From Streptococcus suis (GTDB lineage: Bacteria; Bacillota; Bacilli; Lactobacillales; Streptococcaceae): DNA of 64,000 nt. The notes under the pieces were generated by a model. The model was not told the origin of the DNA and made no database searches. It was given only the letters and a program-made list of their open reading frames with translations. Where the stretch lies: positions 1 through 64,000 of the forward strand of contig JAKTNK010000011.1 in assembly GCA_029593465.1 (NCBI GenBank). Reading direction: 5' to 3'. A program made the position numbers and the translations under genes. Of the stretch, positions 18,504-28,079 are shown in pieces (the first letter of the stretch is position 1; every line of letters starts with the position of its first letter).

Positions 18504-19892
18504 TTGGCAATTAAAGCAGTCTTTTTTGATATTGACGGTACCTTATTAAACGACAGCAAACGTGTTGAAAAAGCGACCGTATTAGCTATTCGCAATTTGA
18601 AAGAACAAGGTATCTTGGTTGGTGTTGCCACTGGTCGGGGGCCTGGATTTGTTCAGCCGTTTATGGATAACTTGGGTTTTGATTTTGCGGTGACCTATAA
18701 TGGGCAATACATTTTTACCCGAGATAAACTTCTCTATCAAAATCAGTTGCCTAAATCCTTGATTTACCGTGTTATCCGCTATGCAGGCGATAAAAAGCGG
18801 GAAATTTCTCTCGGTACTGCGTCAGGTCTTGTTGGCTCTGGTTTGATTGAGATGGGTACGAGTACCTTTGGTCAAATAGTTAGTCGCTTGGTTCCTAAAA
18901 AGCTAACTAAGACCGTTGAAAAGAGTTTTAAAAAGATTATTCGACGCATTAAGCCCCAAAACATGGACTACCTCAAGACCATCATGCGTGAACCGGTTTA
19001 TCAAATTGTGCTGGTGGCGACAGAAGGTGAGAGTCAGAAGTTACGGGACCACTTTCCGCAGGTTACCATTACCCGCTCAAGTCCTTATTCTATCGACTTG
19101 ATTTCACAAGGGCAATCTAAAGTCAAAGGCATCGAACGTGTCGGTCAGTTGTTTGATTTTGAACTGGATGAGGTCATGGCTTTTGGTGATTCTGAGAATG
19201 ATATGGAAATGCTGACAGGGGTAGGAATTGGTGTTGCCATGGGAAATGGGCAAAGCAAGCTGAAGTCAGTTGCCGATTACACCACTGATAGTAACAATCG
19301 AGATGGGATTTCCAAAGCCTTAGCTCATCATGGCTTGATCCACTTAGAGCCTGAGCAGGGCTTCAAGAGCCGTGATGATAATTTTAACAAAGCCAAAGAT
19401 TTCCATTTGCTGATGGATGGCTCAGTCAATCATACACCGCGCTTATACACAGTTGAAGAGGGCGGTCATCGTGCCGACTTTAAAGTTGAGGAAATTGTGG
19501 AATTTCTTTACGCAGCTAGCCAAGGAGAGCATCGTGAGTTTACCCAAGCGATTTTAAATCTCCATGCAGCTGTTGATCGGGCAGCACAAAAAGTGATGCA
19601 AAAGCCTCATCCCGAAACCCCCTTGGTTGGTGAAGTGGATGCCTTGACGGACTTGCTTTATTTAACCTATGGTTCTTTTGTCTTGATGGGAGTTGATCCA
19701 AAGCCATTTTTTGACATTGTTCATGAGGCTAATATGGGCAAGCTATTTCCTGATGGAAAGGCTCATTATGACCCCGAAACGCATAAAATTCTCAAACCAG
19801 ACCACTGGGAAGAGACGTTTGCACCAGAACCAGCTATCAAAAAGGAACTGGACAAACAAATTCAAAAATCACTTCAACGGTCACAATCGTAA
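18504..19892 (+). CDS. Cof-type HAD-IIB hydrolase fused to an NTP-pyrophosphatase-like domain
   Basis: A 462-residue protein with two parts. Residues 1-275 are a Cof-type HAD phosphatase: motif I 'FFDIDGTLLND' at residues 7-17 and motif IV 'AFGDSENDMEML' near residue 226. Residues 295-462 form a helical domain resembling the MazG/phosphoribosyl-ATP pyrophosphohydrolase group ('DFKVEEIVEFLYAASQ', 'EVDALTDLLYLTYGSFVLMGVDP'). The fusion suggests a nucleotide or sugar-phosphate house-cleaning enzyme; the substrate is unknown. The start is a TTG preceded by GGGAGAG. Confidence 0.82.
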   Translation: MAIKAVFFDIDGTLLNDSKRVEKATVLAIRNLKEQGILVGVATGRGPGFVQPFMDNLGFDFAVTYNGQYIFTRDKLLYQNQLPKSLIYRVIRYAGDKKREISLGTASGLVGSGLIEMGTSTFGQIVSRLVPKKLTKTVEKSFKKIIRRIKPQNMDYLKTIMREPVYQIVLVATEGESQKLRDHFPQVTITRSSPYSIDLISQGQSKVKGIERVGQLFDFELDEVMAFGDSENDMEMLTGVGIGVAMGNGQSKLKSVADYTTDSNNRDGISKALAHHGLIHLEPEQGFKSRDDNFNKAKDFHLLMDGSVNHTPRLYTVEEGGHRADFKVEEIVEFLYAASQGEHREFTQAILNLHAAVDRAAQKVMQKPHPETPLVGEVDALTDLLYLTYGSFVLMGVDPKPFFDIVHEANMGKLFPDGKAHYDPETHKILKPDHWEETFAPEPAIKKELDKQIQKSLQRSQS

Positions 19893-19923
19893 AAAAATTC
19901 TAGCTTCTAGGCTAGAATTTTTT
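19891..19923. terminator. Bidirectional terminator between HAD-fusion gene and usp
   Basis: A long A-run and AATTCTAGC pair with GCTAGAATT and a T-run around the loop TTCTAG. The two convergent genes both end here. Confidence 0.9.
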
Positions 19924-19933
19924 AAATCAGGTT

Positions 19934-20386
19934 TTAGAGAATTTTATCCTTATCACGAACAACGAGGATATCTACTTTAGCATTCCGAAGAATATACTCA
20001 GATGAAGAACCAACGAGTAAGCGTTCAAAGGCGTTAAGTCCGGTAGCCCCTAACATGATTAAATCCACTTTTTCTTTGTCAGGAATATCGACGGCAAGTA
20101 GTGTCTTGGGGTTGCCGAATTCTACAATTTGGCGTACTTTATGAACGCCGGCTACTCGGGCCTTATTTTCTAAGGTGGTGAGTGAATCGTATGCTTCGTG
20201 TTCTAACTTTTCATAGACAGTAGCATCAAAACTAGCCACACTTTGAAGAGCTCGTGTGTCAATCACATGGGTTAATAACAGTTCAGCATCGTTTCGTTTA
20301 GCCACGTTAACGGCCTTATCAAAAGCCAGCTCGGCTTCGGCTGATCCATCAATGGCAACGAGGATTTTTTCGTATTGGTGAGACAT
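19934..20386 (-). CDS. Universal stress protein (UspA family)
   Basis: A 150-residue protein with the UspA alpha/beta fold: 'ILVAIDGSAEAELAFDKAV' at residues 8-26 and the ATP-binding loop 'GATGLNAFERLLVGSSSEYI' near residue 113 (GxxG-x9-GSS). Such proteins bind ATP and help survival in stress; a specific role is not known in streptococci. It is transcribed away from the aminotransferase gene. Confidence 0.9.
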   Translation of the reverse strand: MSHQYEKILVAIDGSAEAELAFDKAVNVAKRNDAELLLTHVIDTRALQSVASFDATVYEKLEHEAYDSLTTLENKARVAGVHKVRQIVEFGNPKTLLAVDIPDKEKVDLIMLGATGLNAFERLLVGSSSEYILRNAKVDILVVRDKDKIL

Positions 20387-20535
20387 AGTGGGGGACCTCC
20401 TTTGTTCTTATAGCAATATTATACCGTATTTTTTTGAAAATGAAAACGTTTTACGGTTATTTTTTCTGAAAATATATGGATTGAAGGAAAACTTGGATAA
20501 GATTGAAAAAACATGTTATTTTCTCAAGATTGCGA

Positions 20536-20541
20536 TATAAT
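20536..20541 (+). promoter_or_regulatory. -10 element of the aminotransferase gene
   Basis: TATAAT, with the gene's GAGGTG ribosome-binding site 12 bases further on. No clear -35 box is seen. Because this element lies at 20536, translation cannot start from the upstream TTG-type codon at 20513, which supports the start at 20564. Confidence 0.6.
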
Positions 20542-20563
20542 AGCACAAGATGAGGTGATAATG

Positions 20564-21778
20564 ATGAAGATATTTGATAAATCATCCAAATTGGAATATG
20601 TTGCTTATGATATTCGCGGTCCTGTGCTTGATGAAGCCAATCGGATGCGAGCCAATGGCGAGAAAATCCTTCGGTTAAACACTGGCAATCCAGCAGAGTT
20701 TGGCTTCACAGCACCGGATGAAGTGATTAGAGACTTGATTATGAATGCGCGTGAGAGTGAGGGCTATTCTGATAGTAAAGGGATTTTTCCAGCTCGTAAA
20801 GCCATTATGCAGTATTGTCAGACCAAGGCCTTTCCAAATGTTGACATTGATGATATTTACATCGGTAACGGGGTTTCAGAGCTGATTACCATGTCGATGC
20901 AAGGGCTGCTAGACAATGGCGATGAGGTTCTGGTTCCTATGCCTGATTACCCTCTCTGGACAGCTGCTGTTAGTTTGGCAGGTGGTCATGCAGTGCATTA
21001 TGTCTGTGATGAAGCTGCGAATTGGTATCCTGATTTGGAGGATATGGAGGCAAAGGTTACCACAAAGACCAAGGCGATTGTCCTCATCAATCCTAACAAT
21101 CCTACTGGAGCCCTGTATCCTAAGGCTGTTTTGGAAGGGATAGTTGACATTGCTAGACGTCATCAGTTGATTATCTTTTCAGATGAGATTTATGACCGTA
21201 TGGTTTTTGATGGGGCGACTCATATTCCGATTGCTACTCTAGCGCCAGATTTGTTTGTCGTGACCATGAATGGCTTGTCAAAATCACATCGGATTTGTGG
21301 TTTTCGTGTTGGCTGGATGGTCTTGTCAGGACGTAAAGACCATGTCAGAGGTTACATTCAGGGATTGGACATGTTGTCTAACATGCGATTGTGTTCTAAT
21401 GTCTTGGCTCAACAAGTGGTCCAAACCTCCCTTGGGGGCTATCAGTCGGTTGATGAGCTCTTGATGCCTGGGGGACGTCTTTATGAGCAACGCGCTTTTA
21501 TCACAAAGGCAATCAATGATATTCCGGGATTGACGGCAGTCAAACCCCAAGCGGGTCTTTATTTGTTTCCTAAAATCGATCAAACCATGTACAATGTTCC
21601 AGATGACGAGCAGTTTGTCTTGGAATTTTTAAAACAAGAAAAAGTGATGTTGGTACATGGTCGAGGCTTTAATTGGAAAGACCCGGATCATTTTCGGATT
21701 GTTTATCTGCCGAGGGTAGAAGAGTTAGCAGAAATCCAGACCAAAATGGAGCGTTTCTTGAGGCAGTACCGCCGTTAA
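20564..21778 (+). CDS. Alanine/aspartate-type PLP-dependent aminotransferase (AlaT-like)
   Basis: A 404-residue class I aminotransferase. The PLP lysine lies in 'NGLSKSHRICGFRVGW'; other cofactor contacts are 'GNGVSELI', 'NPNNPTGA' and 'FSDEIYDRM'. The sequence layout matches the AlaT-like enzymes that make alanine from pyruvate and glutamate. The start is the second of two adjacent ATG codons, 8 bp after GAGGTG. It lies directly before codY, as in other pyogenic streptococci, and CodY may control it. Confidence 0.9.
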   Translation: MKIFDKSSKLEYVAYDIRGPVLDEANRMRANGEKILRLNTGNPAEFGFTAPDEVIRDLIMNARESEGYSDSKGIFPARKAIMQYCQTKAFPNVDIDDIYIGNGVSELITMSMQGLLDNGDEVLVPMPDYPLWTAAVSLAGGHAVHYVCDEAANWYPDLEDMEAKVTTKTKAIVLINPNNPTGALYPKAVLEGIVDIARRHQLIIFSDEIYDRMVFDGATHIPIATLAPDLFVVTMNGLSKSHRICGFRVGWMVLSGRKDHVRGYIQGLDMLSNMRLCSNVLAQQVVQTSLGGYQSVDELLMPGGRLYEQRAFITKAINDIPGLTAVKPQAGLYLFPKIDQTMYNVPDDEQFVLEFLKQEKVMLVHGRGFNWKDPDHFRIVYLPRVEELAEIQTKMERFLRQYRR

Positions 21779-21846
21779 ACTTGGGAAAAAATATCTGGAA
21801 TGGAATCAGAAAATATAAAACAAGTGTGTTTGTTATTATTGTCAAT

Positions 21847-21861
21847 AATTTTCAGACAATT
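21847..21861. promoter_or_regulatory. CodY box ahead of codY
   Basis: AATTTTCAGACAATT differs from the CodY consensus AATTTTCWGAAAATT at one position. It ends two bases before the -35 hexamer of the codY promoter, which is consistent with autoregulation by GTP/branched-chain amino acid-loaded CodY. Confidence 0.8.
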
Positions 21862-21863
21862 GC

Positions 21864-21892
21864 TTGTTTTTTTAGTTAGCACTTGATATAAT
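21864..21892 (+). promoter_or_regulatory. codY promoter
   Basis: TTGTTT (21864-21869) and TATAAT (21887-21892) are spaced by 17 bp and lie immediately downstream of the CodY box. Confidence 0.75.
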
Positions 21893-21933
21893 GGCTTGTA
21901 GCATATTATTCACTATAGAAAGAAAGGGTCATC

Positions 21934-22719
21934 ATGCCTAATTTATTGTCAAAAACTCGTAAAATCACGTCGATTCTTCAGCAGTCTATTGACAGCCTTG
22001 ACAGTGATTTGCCCTACAATTTGATGGCAACGCAACTTGGAGAGATTATTGATTGTAATGTCTGCATTATCAATGGTGGTGGTAGTATTCTTGGCTTCGC
22101 TTTGAAATACAAGACCAACAATGATCGTGTCGAACACATGTTTGAAGAGAAAAAGCTGGTGGATGTTTACGTTAAGGCAGCTAGTCGTGTTTATGATACG
22201 GAGGCAAATCTACCAGTTACCCATGAGTTAAGTATTTTTCCTGTGGAACTTCAGGAGGCATTTCCGGATGGTTTGACCACCTTGGCGCCGATTTATGGTG
22301 GCGGTATGCGTCTTGGGACGTTGATTATTTGGCGCAATGACCAGGACTTCAAGGATGAGGACTTGATACTTGCGGAGATTGCGGCAACCGTTGTAGGGCT
22401 TCAATTGCTCAATCTTCAGACGGAAAATCTGGAAGAAACCATCCGTCAGCAAACCGCTGTTACTATGGCGATCAATACGCTTTCTTATTCCGAGATGAAG
22501 GCGGTAGCTGCTATCTTAAATGAGCTTGATGGCAAGGAGGGACGCTTGACGGCTTCGGTGATTGCTGATCGTATCGGTATCACGCGTTCTGTTATTGTGA
22601 ATGCTCTTCGTAAGCTTGAGAGTGCTGGTATCATTGAAAGCCGTTCGCTTGGGATGAAAGGAACTTATCTTAAGGTGATAAACGAAGGCATCTTTGATAA
22701 AGTTAAGGATTACAAGTAA
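21934..22719 (+). CDS. codY: GTP-sensing global regulator CodY
   Basis: A 261-residue repressor that senses branched-chain amino acids and, in some species, GTP, and controls nutrient uptake, biosynthesis and virulence genes. Residues 1-155 form the GAF ligand domain and residues 190-260 the winged helix-turn-helix ('[26 protein letters not shown]'). The ribosome-binding site AAAGAAAGGG lies before the ATG. The stop codon overlaps the start of the next gene by one base, which couples the two. Confidence 0.97.
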   Translation: MPNLLSKTRKITSILQQSIDSLDSDLPYNLMATQLGEIIDCNVCIINGGGSILGFALKYKTNNDRVEHMFEEKKLVDVYVKAASRVYDTEANLPVTHELSIFPVELQEAFPDGLTTLAPIYGGGMRLGTLIIWRNDQDFKDEDLILAEIAATVVGLQLLNLQTENLEETIRQQTAVTMAINTLSYSEMKAVAAILNELDGKEGRLTASVIADRIGITRSVIVNALRKLESAGIIESRSLGMKGTYLKVINEGIFDKVKDYK

Positions 22720-23270
22720 TGACTAAGGCACTTATTTCCATTGATTATACCGTTGATTTTGTGGCAGATGATGGTCAGTTGACTGCCGGTAAGGCTGCAC
22801 AAGCTATCGAGAAATCCTTGGTTGAACGAACAGAGGCAGCTTATCAGGCTGGTGATTACATTTTTTTTGCCATTGATGGGCATGATAAAGAGGACCGTTT
22901 TCATCCTGAGAGCAAGCTCTTTCCTCCTCATAATCTTGTTGGGAGTACAGGGCGCCAGTTGTATGGCAGTTTAGCGTCCTTGTATGAGACTATCAAAGAT
23001 GATTCCAAGGTTTTTTGGATGGACAAACGCCATTATTCCGCTTTTGCTGGGACTGATCTTGACATTCGTCTGCGTGAGCGTCGCGTTGATACTGTTGTAC
23101 TGACAGGCGTTTTAACAGATATTTGTGTTCTGCATACCGCTGTGGATGCCTACAATCTCGGTTATCAAATTGAAGTTTCAGCGTCAGCAGTAGCTAGTTT
23201 GACGCAAGAGCGAAATCAATGGGCCCTTGACCATTTTGAGCATGTCTTAGGTGCTAAAATAGTTGATTAA
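22719..23270 (+). CDS. Cysteine hydrolase, isochorismatase/nicotinamidase family
   Basis: A 183-residue alpha/beta hydrolase with the Asp9-Lys103-Cys136 triad ('LTDICVLHTA') of the isochorismatase-like family. Streptococcal homologues next to codY are usually called nicotinamidase (PncA), which converts nicotinamide to nicotinate for NAD salvage. The sequence is compatible with this but I cannot separate it from other amide hydrolases. It is coupled to codY by a one-base overlap and ends at a terminator. Confidence 0.85.
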   Translation: MTKALISIDYTVDFVADDGQLTAGKAAQAIEKSLVERTEAAYQAGDYIFFAIDGHDKEDRFHPESKLFPPHNLVGSTGRQLYGSLASLYETIKDDSKVFWMDKRHYSAFAGTDLDIRLRERRVDTVVLTGVLTDICVLHTAVDAYNLGYQIEVSASAVASLTQERNQWALDHFEHVLGAKIVD

Positions 23271-23274
23271 ACGC

Positions 23275-23306
23275 CTCACCCTGTCTGTTTTAGATGGGGT
23301 GATTTT
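23275..23306 (+). terminator. Terminator of codY operon
   Basis: CTCACCC..TCT pairs with AGA..GGGGTGA around GTTTT, followed by TTTTC. Confidence 0.75.
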
Positions 23307-23422
23307 CTTGATTTTAGGAGATAGGACTATCTTCTTTTTTGTGGTATAATTTAACGGATAGACTGGATGTGGCCCTTGCTTTTTGAAGTGAGATGAGCTA
23401 CAAAATGATAGAGGAGACAGCA

Positions 23423-23725
23423 ATGAAAATTTCTGAAGAAGAAGTACGTCATGTGGCAAAATTGTCTAAATTGAGCTTCACTGATCAAGAGACCAGAGAA
23501 TTTGCCCAAAGTTTGACCAAGATTGTCGATATGGTTGAATTGTTAAATGAAGTAGATACGGAGGGTGTGCCGGTGACCACAACCATGGCCGATCGCAAAA
23601 ATGTCATGCGAGAAGATGTGGCACAGGCTGGTCAACCACGCAAGGAGCTCTTTAAAAATGTTCCTGAGGAAAAAGACTATTACATCAAAGTGCCAGCTAT
23701 TTTTGAGGAAGGAGGAGATGCCTAA
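23423..23725 (+). CDS. gatC: Aspartyl/glutamyl-tRNA(Asn/Gln) amidotransferase subunit C
   Basis: A 100-residue subunit that clamps GatA to GatB. I start at the ATG at 23423, preceded by GAGGAGA, giving [17 protein letters not shown]; a frame from 23393 would add ten unrelated residues. A TATAAT at 23345-23350 is the likely -10 for the operon. The stop overlaps the gatA start by one base. Confidence 0.95.
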   Translation: MKISEEEVRHVAKLSKLSFTDQETREFAQSLTKIVDMVELLNEVDTEGVPVTTTMADRKNVMREDVAQAGQPRKELFKNVPEEKDYYIKVPAIFEEGGDA

Positions 23726-25191
23726 TGTCATTTAATCAGAAGACCATTGAAGAGTTGCATACTCTCCTTGTCAATAAGGACATTTCAGCAACCGAATTAA
23801 CCAAGGCTACCTTGGCAGATATCAAATCACGTGAAGAACAGATTGGATCTTTTGTAACGATTGCAGAAGATGCTGCCTTGGAGCAGGCTAGAAGACTGGA
23901 CCAAGAGGGGATTGATGCCGATAATGTCATGAGTGGTATTCCACTGGCTGTCAAAGATAACATCTCAACAAAAGGCATCCTAACCACAGCCTCTTCCAAA
24001 ATGCTTTATAACTATGAGCCGATTTTTGATGCCACAGCGATTAGCAACGCTTATCATAACGGCATGATTGTCATCGGTAAAACCAATATGGATGAGTTTG
24101 CTATGGGGGGTTCGACCGAGACGTCCTACTTTAAGCAGACTAAAAATGCTTGGGATCAAAGCAAGGTTCCTGGGGGATCATCGGGTGGCTCAGCAGCAGC
24201 TGTAGCTTCCGGTCAGGTCCGTCTGTCCTTGGGGTCAGACACGGGTGGCTCTATTCGTCAACCGGCTGCCTTTAATGGTGTCGTTGGGTTGAAGCCGACT
24301 TATGGTATGGTTTCTCGATATGGTCTTTTTGCTTTTGGGAGCTCGTTAGACCAAATTGGTCCATTTGCACCAACGGTGACAGAAAATGCTCAATTACTCA
24401 ATGTGATTGCTAGCTATGATACTAAGGATGCGACCTCAACGAAAAATCAAGTGTCTGACTTTACTAGTAAGATTGGTCAAGATATTAAAGGAATGAAAAT
24501 AGCCCTTCCAAAAGAATACTTGGGAGACGGTATCGATCCTGATATTAAAGAAAATATTCTAGCAGCGGCTAAGCAATTTGAAAAACTGGGTGCCATCGTG
24601 GAAGAAGTGAGTCTTCCTCACAGTAAGTATGGGGTTGCGGTTTACTATATTATTGCGTCTTCTGAAGCGTCATCTAACTTACAACGTTTTGATGGGATTC
24701 GCTATGGTTTCCGAGCAGAGGATGCAACCAATCTTGACGAGGTTTATGTGAATACCCGTAGTCAGGGGTTCGGTGATGAGGTGAAGCGCCGTATTATGCT
24801 TGGGACTTTTAGTTTGTCATCCGGTTATTACGATGCTTATTACAAAAAAGCAGGGCAGGTTCGGACCTTGATTATTCGGGATTTTGAGAAAGTCTTTGCC
24901 GATTATGATCTTATTTTAGGACCAACCACCCCAAGTGTGGCCTTTGGTTTTGGTGATAAGTCCAAGGACCCTGTTTCTATGTATTTGGCTGACCTTTTGA
25001 CCATCCCAGTTAATTTAGCCGGTCTTCCAGGGATTTCAATTCCGTCAGGATTTGTCAATGGTCTGCCAGTAGGGTTGCAATTGATTGGACCAAAATACAG
25101 TGAAGAGACCATCTATCAAGCAGCCGCAGCGTTTGAGGCGACAACGGATTATCATAAGCAACAACCTAAGATTTTTGGAGGTGAGAAGTAA
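23725..25191 (+). CDS. gatA: Aspartyl/glutamyl-tRNA(Asn/Gln) amidotransferase subunit A
   Basis: A 488-residue amidase that frees ammonia from glutamine for transamidation of Glu-tRNA(Gln) and Asp-tRNA(Asn). The Ser-cisSer-Lys triad is visible: Lys in 'AVKDNIST', and the two Ser in '[12 protein letters not shown]' and '[13 protein letters not shown]'. It is coupled to gatC and gatB by one-base overlaps on each side. Confidence 0.97.
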   Translation: MSFNQKTIEELHTLLVNKDISATELTKATLADIKSREEQIGSFVTIAEDAALEQARRLDQEGIDADNVMSGIPLAVKDNISTKGILTTASSKMLYNYEPIFDATAISNAYHNGMIVIGKTNMDEFAMGGSTETSYFKQTKNAWDQSKVPGGSSGGSAAAVASGQVRLSLGSDTGGSIRQPAAFNGVVGLKPTYGMVSRYGLFAFGSSLDQIGPFAPTVTENAQLLNVIASYDTKDATSTKNQVSDFTSKIGQDIKGMKIALPKEYLGDGIDPDIKENILAAAKQFEKLGAIVEEVSLPHSKYGVAVYYIIASSEASSNLQRFDGIRYGFRAEDATNLDEVYVNTRSQGFGDEVKRRIMLGTFSLSSGYYDAYYKKAGQVRTLIIRDFEKVFADYDLILGPTTPSVAFGFGDKSKDPVSMYLADLLTIPVNLAGLPGISIPSGFVNGLPVGLQLIGPKYSEETIYQAAAAFEATTDYHKQQPKIFGGEK

Positions 25192-26636
25192 TGAATTTTG
25201 AAACAATCATCGGACTTGAAGTTCACGTTGAATTAAATACCAATTCTAAAATCTTTTCACCATCCTCTGCTCATTTTGGTCAAGAAGCTAATGCCAACAC
25301 CAATGTCATTGACTGGTCTTTCCCGGGTGTGCTTCCGGTACTCAATAAAGGAGTTATTGATGCAGGAATTAAAGCATCTCTGGCTTTAAACATGTCGATT
25401 CATCGAGAAATGCACTTTGACCGTAAAAATTATTTTTACCCCGATAATCCTAAGGCCTATCAAATTTCTCAGTTTGATGAGCCGATTGGTTACGATGGTT
25501 GGATTGAAATTGAGCTAGAAGATGGCTCTACCAAGACAATCCGCATCGAGCGTGCCCATCTAGAAGAAGATGCTGGTAAGAATACGCACGGTAGCGACGG
25601 TTATTCCTACGTTGATCTTAACCGTCAAGGCGTTCCGTTGATTGAAATCGTGTCTGAGGCCGATATGCGCTCGCCAGAGGAAGCCTATGCTTACTTGGTG
25701 GCACTTAAAGAAGTTATCCAATATACGGGCATTTCAGATGTGAAGATGGAAGAAGGCTCCATGCGTGTTGATGCTAATATTTCGCTTCGTCCTTATGGTC
25801 AAGAAGCTTTTGGCACCAAGACAGAGTTAAAAAACCTCAATTCTTTTAACTACGTTCGTAAAGGGTTGCAGTATGAAATAGAGCGTCAGGCAAAAATCTT
25901 ACGTTCTGGTGGCCAAATTCAACAAGAAACCCGTCGCTACGATGAGGCCACTGGGGAAACCATTTTAATGCGTGTGAAAGAAGGCGCAGCAGATTACCGT
26001 TATTTCCCAGAGCCTGATCTACCACTTTATGACATCGATGATGCTTGGATTGACGACATGCGGTCTGAGTTGCCAGAGTTTCCTAAAGCCCGTCGCGCGA
26101 GATATGTGTCTGAGTATGGGCTCACTGCCTATGATGCTAATCAGCTAACCGCCACAAAAGCAACGTCAGACTTCTTTGAAGCTGCCCTTGCTAAAGGTGG
26201 TGACGCCAAACAAGTCTCCAACTGGCTCCAAGGAGAAGTGGCACAGTTCCTAAATGCGGAGAACAAAACCTTATCAGAGATTGCTTTGACACCAGAAAAT
26301 TTGGTTGAGATGTTAGCTTTGATTGAAGATGGCACGATTTCATCGAAAATCGCCAAGAAGGTCTTTGTTCACCTCGCTAAAAATGGTGGTTCCGCACGAG
26401 AGTATGTTGAAAAAGCAGGACTGGTTCAAATTTCGGATCCAGCTGTCTTGCTTCCAATCATTCACCAAGTCTTTGCTGATAATGAAGCTGCCGTTGCTGA
26501 CTTCAAATCAGGAAAACGCAATGCTGACAAAGCCTTTACCGGCTTCTTGATGAAGGCAACCAAGGGACAAGCCAATCCACAAGTTGCCCTTAAACTCTTG
26601 GCGCAAGAATTACAAAAATTGCATGATGAGGGATGA
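25191..26636 (+). CDS. gatB: Aspartyl/glutamyl-tRNA(Asn/Gln) amidotransferase subunit B
   Basis: A 481-residue subunit that activates the mischarged aminoacyl-tRNA and receives ammonia from GatA. The family start '[15 protein letters not shown]' and '[14 protein letters not shown]' are visible, with the tRNA-binding YqeY-like tail in the last 150 residues. A hairpin with a T-run follows at 26682-26747. Confidence 0.97.
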   Translation: MNFETIIGLEVHVELNTNSKIFSPSSAHFGQEANANTNVIDWSFPGVLPVLNKGVIDAGIKASLALNMSIHREMHFDRKNYFYPDNPKAYQISQFDEPIGYDGWIEIELEDGSTKTIRIERAHLEEDAGKNTHGSDGYSYVDLNRQGVPLIEIVSEADMRSPEEAYAYLVALKEVIQYTGISDVKMEEGSMRVDANISLRPYGQEAFGTKTELKNLNSFNYVRKGLQYEIERQAKILRSGGQIQQETRRYDEATGETILMRVKEGAADYRYFPEPDLPLYDIDDAWIDDMRSELPEFPKARRARYVSEYGLTAYDANQLTATKATSDFFEAALAKGGDAKQVSNWLQGEVAQFLNAENKTLSEIALTPENLVEMLALIEDGTISSKIAKKVFVHLAKNGGSAREYVEKAGLVQISDPAVLLPIIHQVFADNEAAVADFKSGKRNADKAFTGFLMKATKGQANPQVALKLLAQELQKLHDEG

Positions 26637-26681
26637 GAAGTGGTGTTTGAATGGCAGTAGCCTCATTAACATTACCATTAA

Positions 26682-26747
26682 AAAACAGCCTTATTGAGCT
26701 TCCTGTTTTCTGTCTAATTCATAGGGGCTCATGCAGGGCTGTCTTTT
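26682..26747 (+). terminator. Probable terminator after gatCAB
   Basis: AAAACAGCC at 26682-26690 pairs with GGCTGT at 26738-26743 and is followed by CTTTTT. An inner GAGC/GGCTC pair shortens the long loop. Confidence 0.55.
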
Positions 26748-26830
26748 TGTGTCTTAGTAGCGTCTTTTGTGAGCCTTCTCAAAAGAATATGGTATAATAA
26801 AAGAAAACCCTTTCATAGATAGGAGAAGAT

Positions 26831-27859
26831 ATGAAGAAAAAAGTTAGGTATCTGACCTTATTAGTCGCTTTTATTGTTGCCTTATCTGCTTGCTCAAAGA
26901 GTCCTAAAGCAGTATTTAAGGAGCGTTTAGAAGCCTTGCAATCGGCCACAAAGTCTTCTTACCATTATCAGGTTAAGGTTAATGATTTGACGGCGGGATC
27001 AGCACCAGAAGCAGCGGTTGATGTGAAAAAATTGGTTGGAAAAACCGTTGAGGCAACTATTAGCCAAGATTTGAGCAAACATCTTGTTGGTATTTCAGTA
27101 AATCTTTCAGCAATGGATCCCAAGTTCTCTGATGTTAACATGGTTTATAAGGACGATAAAGCTTACATGAGCGTTGAACCTTTATTAGCCATAAATGGAG
27201 TTGATCTTGCGGATGCTAAGGGAAAATTCGTCGATGTTGCTGAATTGTCCGGAGAAAAAATGCCATCCTTGAAAGAATTAACGCCTGAAAAAGAGGTGGA
27301 TTTATCATGGTTGGATGAGGTTGATGACAAGCATTTTAAAGAAGATGGCGAAAGTGTCAGCGTGACCTTAACCATGGACCAACTGTTAAAGCTTTATCAG
27401 TCTGTTTTGACACAAATGGATGATGATAAAGAATCGGCAGAACAGCTAGAAACCTACCTCAACCTAGCCAAGGCCTCTCTTTCTGATAAGTCAAAAGCCG
27501 TTCTTAGTCTTGATAAAAAGAGTAATCTCAAAACTAAATTATCACTGATATACGCGAAAGGTTTGGATAGTTTGGTGACGTCAGTTGACTTAGACATTGA
27601 CGCTAAAAAAGTAGCTTACAAGACACCTGTGGTGCCAAACGAATCCGATGTTTTGAGTAAGAAAGAACTGGAAAGCATGTTCATGGGGCAGCAAAAACTT
27701 TCTGATGAAGACTTCAATAACCTGTATGAGGGAATGAAAGCACAAAGTGGTCAGATGTCTCAGGAAGAGATTGCTGACTTTCTTGAGGGAGCCAAACCCT
27801 ACCTCACGGATGAGCAAATTAAGAAAATGGAGACCCTTGCTAAAGACGCCGCAGCTTAA
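26831..27859 (+). CDS. Predicted lipoprotein of unknown function
   Basis: A 342-residue exported protein with a lipoprotein signal (Lys-rich start, lipobox Leu-Ser-Ala-Cys21). The mature part is rich in Lys, Asp and Ser, and no enzyme motif is seen. The pattern of beta-rich repeats, 'VEATISQDLSKHLVGISVNL' and 'KTKLSLIYAKGLDSLVTSVDL', is like the streptococcal lipoproteins that carry a LolA/LppX-type fold, but I cannot assign it. It has its own -10 (TATAAT near 26793) and ends at a strong terminator just before the attachment site of the island. Confidence 0.75.
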   Translation: MKKKVRYLTLLVAFIVALSACSKSPKAVFKERLEALQSATKSSYHYQVKVNDLTAGSAPEAAVDVKKLVGKTVEATISQDLSKHLVGISVNLSAMDPKFSDVNMVYKDDKAYMSVEPLLAINGVDLADAKGKFVDVAELSGEKMPSLKELTPEKEVDLSWLDEVDDKHFKEDGESVSVTLTMDQLLKLYQSVLTQMDDDKESAEQLETYLNLAKASLSDKSKAVLSLDKKSNLKTKLSLIYAKGLDSLVTSVDLDIDAKKVAYKTPVVPNESDVLSKKELESMFMGQQKLSDEDFNNLYEGMKAQSGQMSQEEIADFLEGAKPYLTDEQIKKMETLAKDAAA

Positions 27860-27900
27860 TGTTGGCGTGCTAGCAGGTAATATTCACTGGTATCAACAAG

Positions 27901-27932
27901 AAAAAGACAACAGTTTGGGCTGCTGTCTTTTT
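27901..27932 (+). terminator. Terminator after the lipoprotein gene
   Basis: AAAAAGACAACAG pairs with CTGCTGTCTTTTT around TTTGGG, with one G-U pair. Confidence 0.9.
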
Positions 27933-27971
27933 GTTATTTAGCTCGACAATTTTCCCAAAACCTTTAAAGTA

Positions 27972-27996
27972 TGCTATAATAGAGCGTAATATTATA
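27972..27996 (+). repeat. attL, 25-bp direct repeat at the left end of the island
   Basis: The 25 bases starting TGCTATAATAGAGCG and ending ATTATA are identical to 41751-41775. The flanking bases differ, so this is the crossover core. It contains an extended -10 promoter element (TGCTATAAT). Confidence 0.9.
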
Positions 27997-28020
27997 TCGA
28001 GGTTAAAAAGCCTTTAATAC

Positions 28021-28054
28021 AGCGATTTAGAAGTCTTTTCTATATCGCTTTTTT
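28021..28054 (+). terminator. Rightward terminator just inside attL
   Basis: AGCGAT..TAGAA pairs with TTCTA..ATCGCT and TTTTTT follows. It would stop transcripts that start at the promoter contained in attL and so insulate the island. It may also end the integrase transcript less efficiently from the other side. Confidence 0.75.
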
Positions 28055-28060
28055 ATTTTA

Positions 28061-28079
28061 GTTACCCTTTTAGTTACCC
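28061..28079 (+). repeat. Two GTTACCC direct repeats, left arm (probable integrase arm sites)
   Basis: GTTACCC occurs at 28061-28067 and 28073-28079, 12 bp apart. The same pair with the same spacing is found near the right end (41633-41651). Tyrosine integrases bind short arm-type repeats inside both ends of their elements. Confidence 0.65.
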
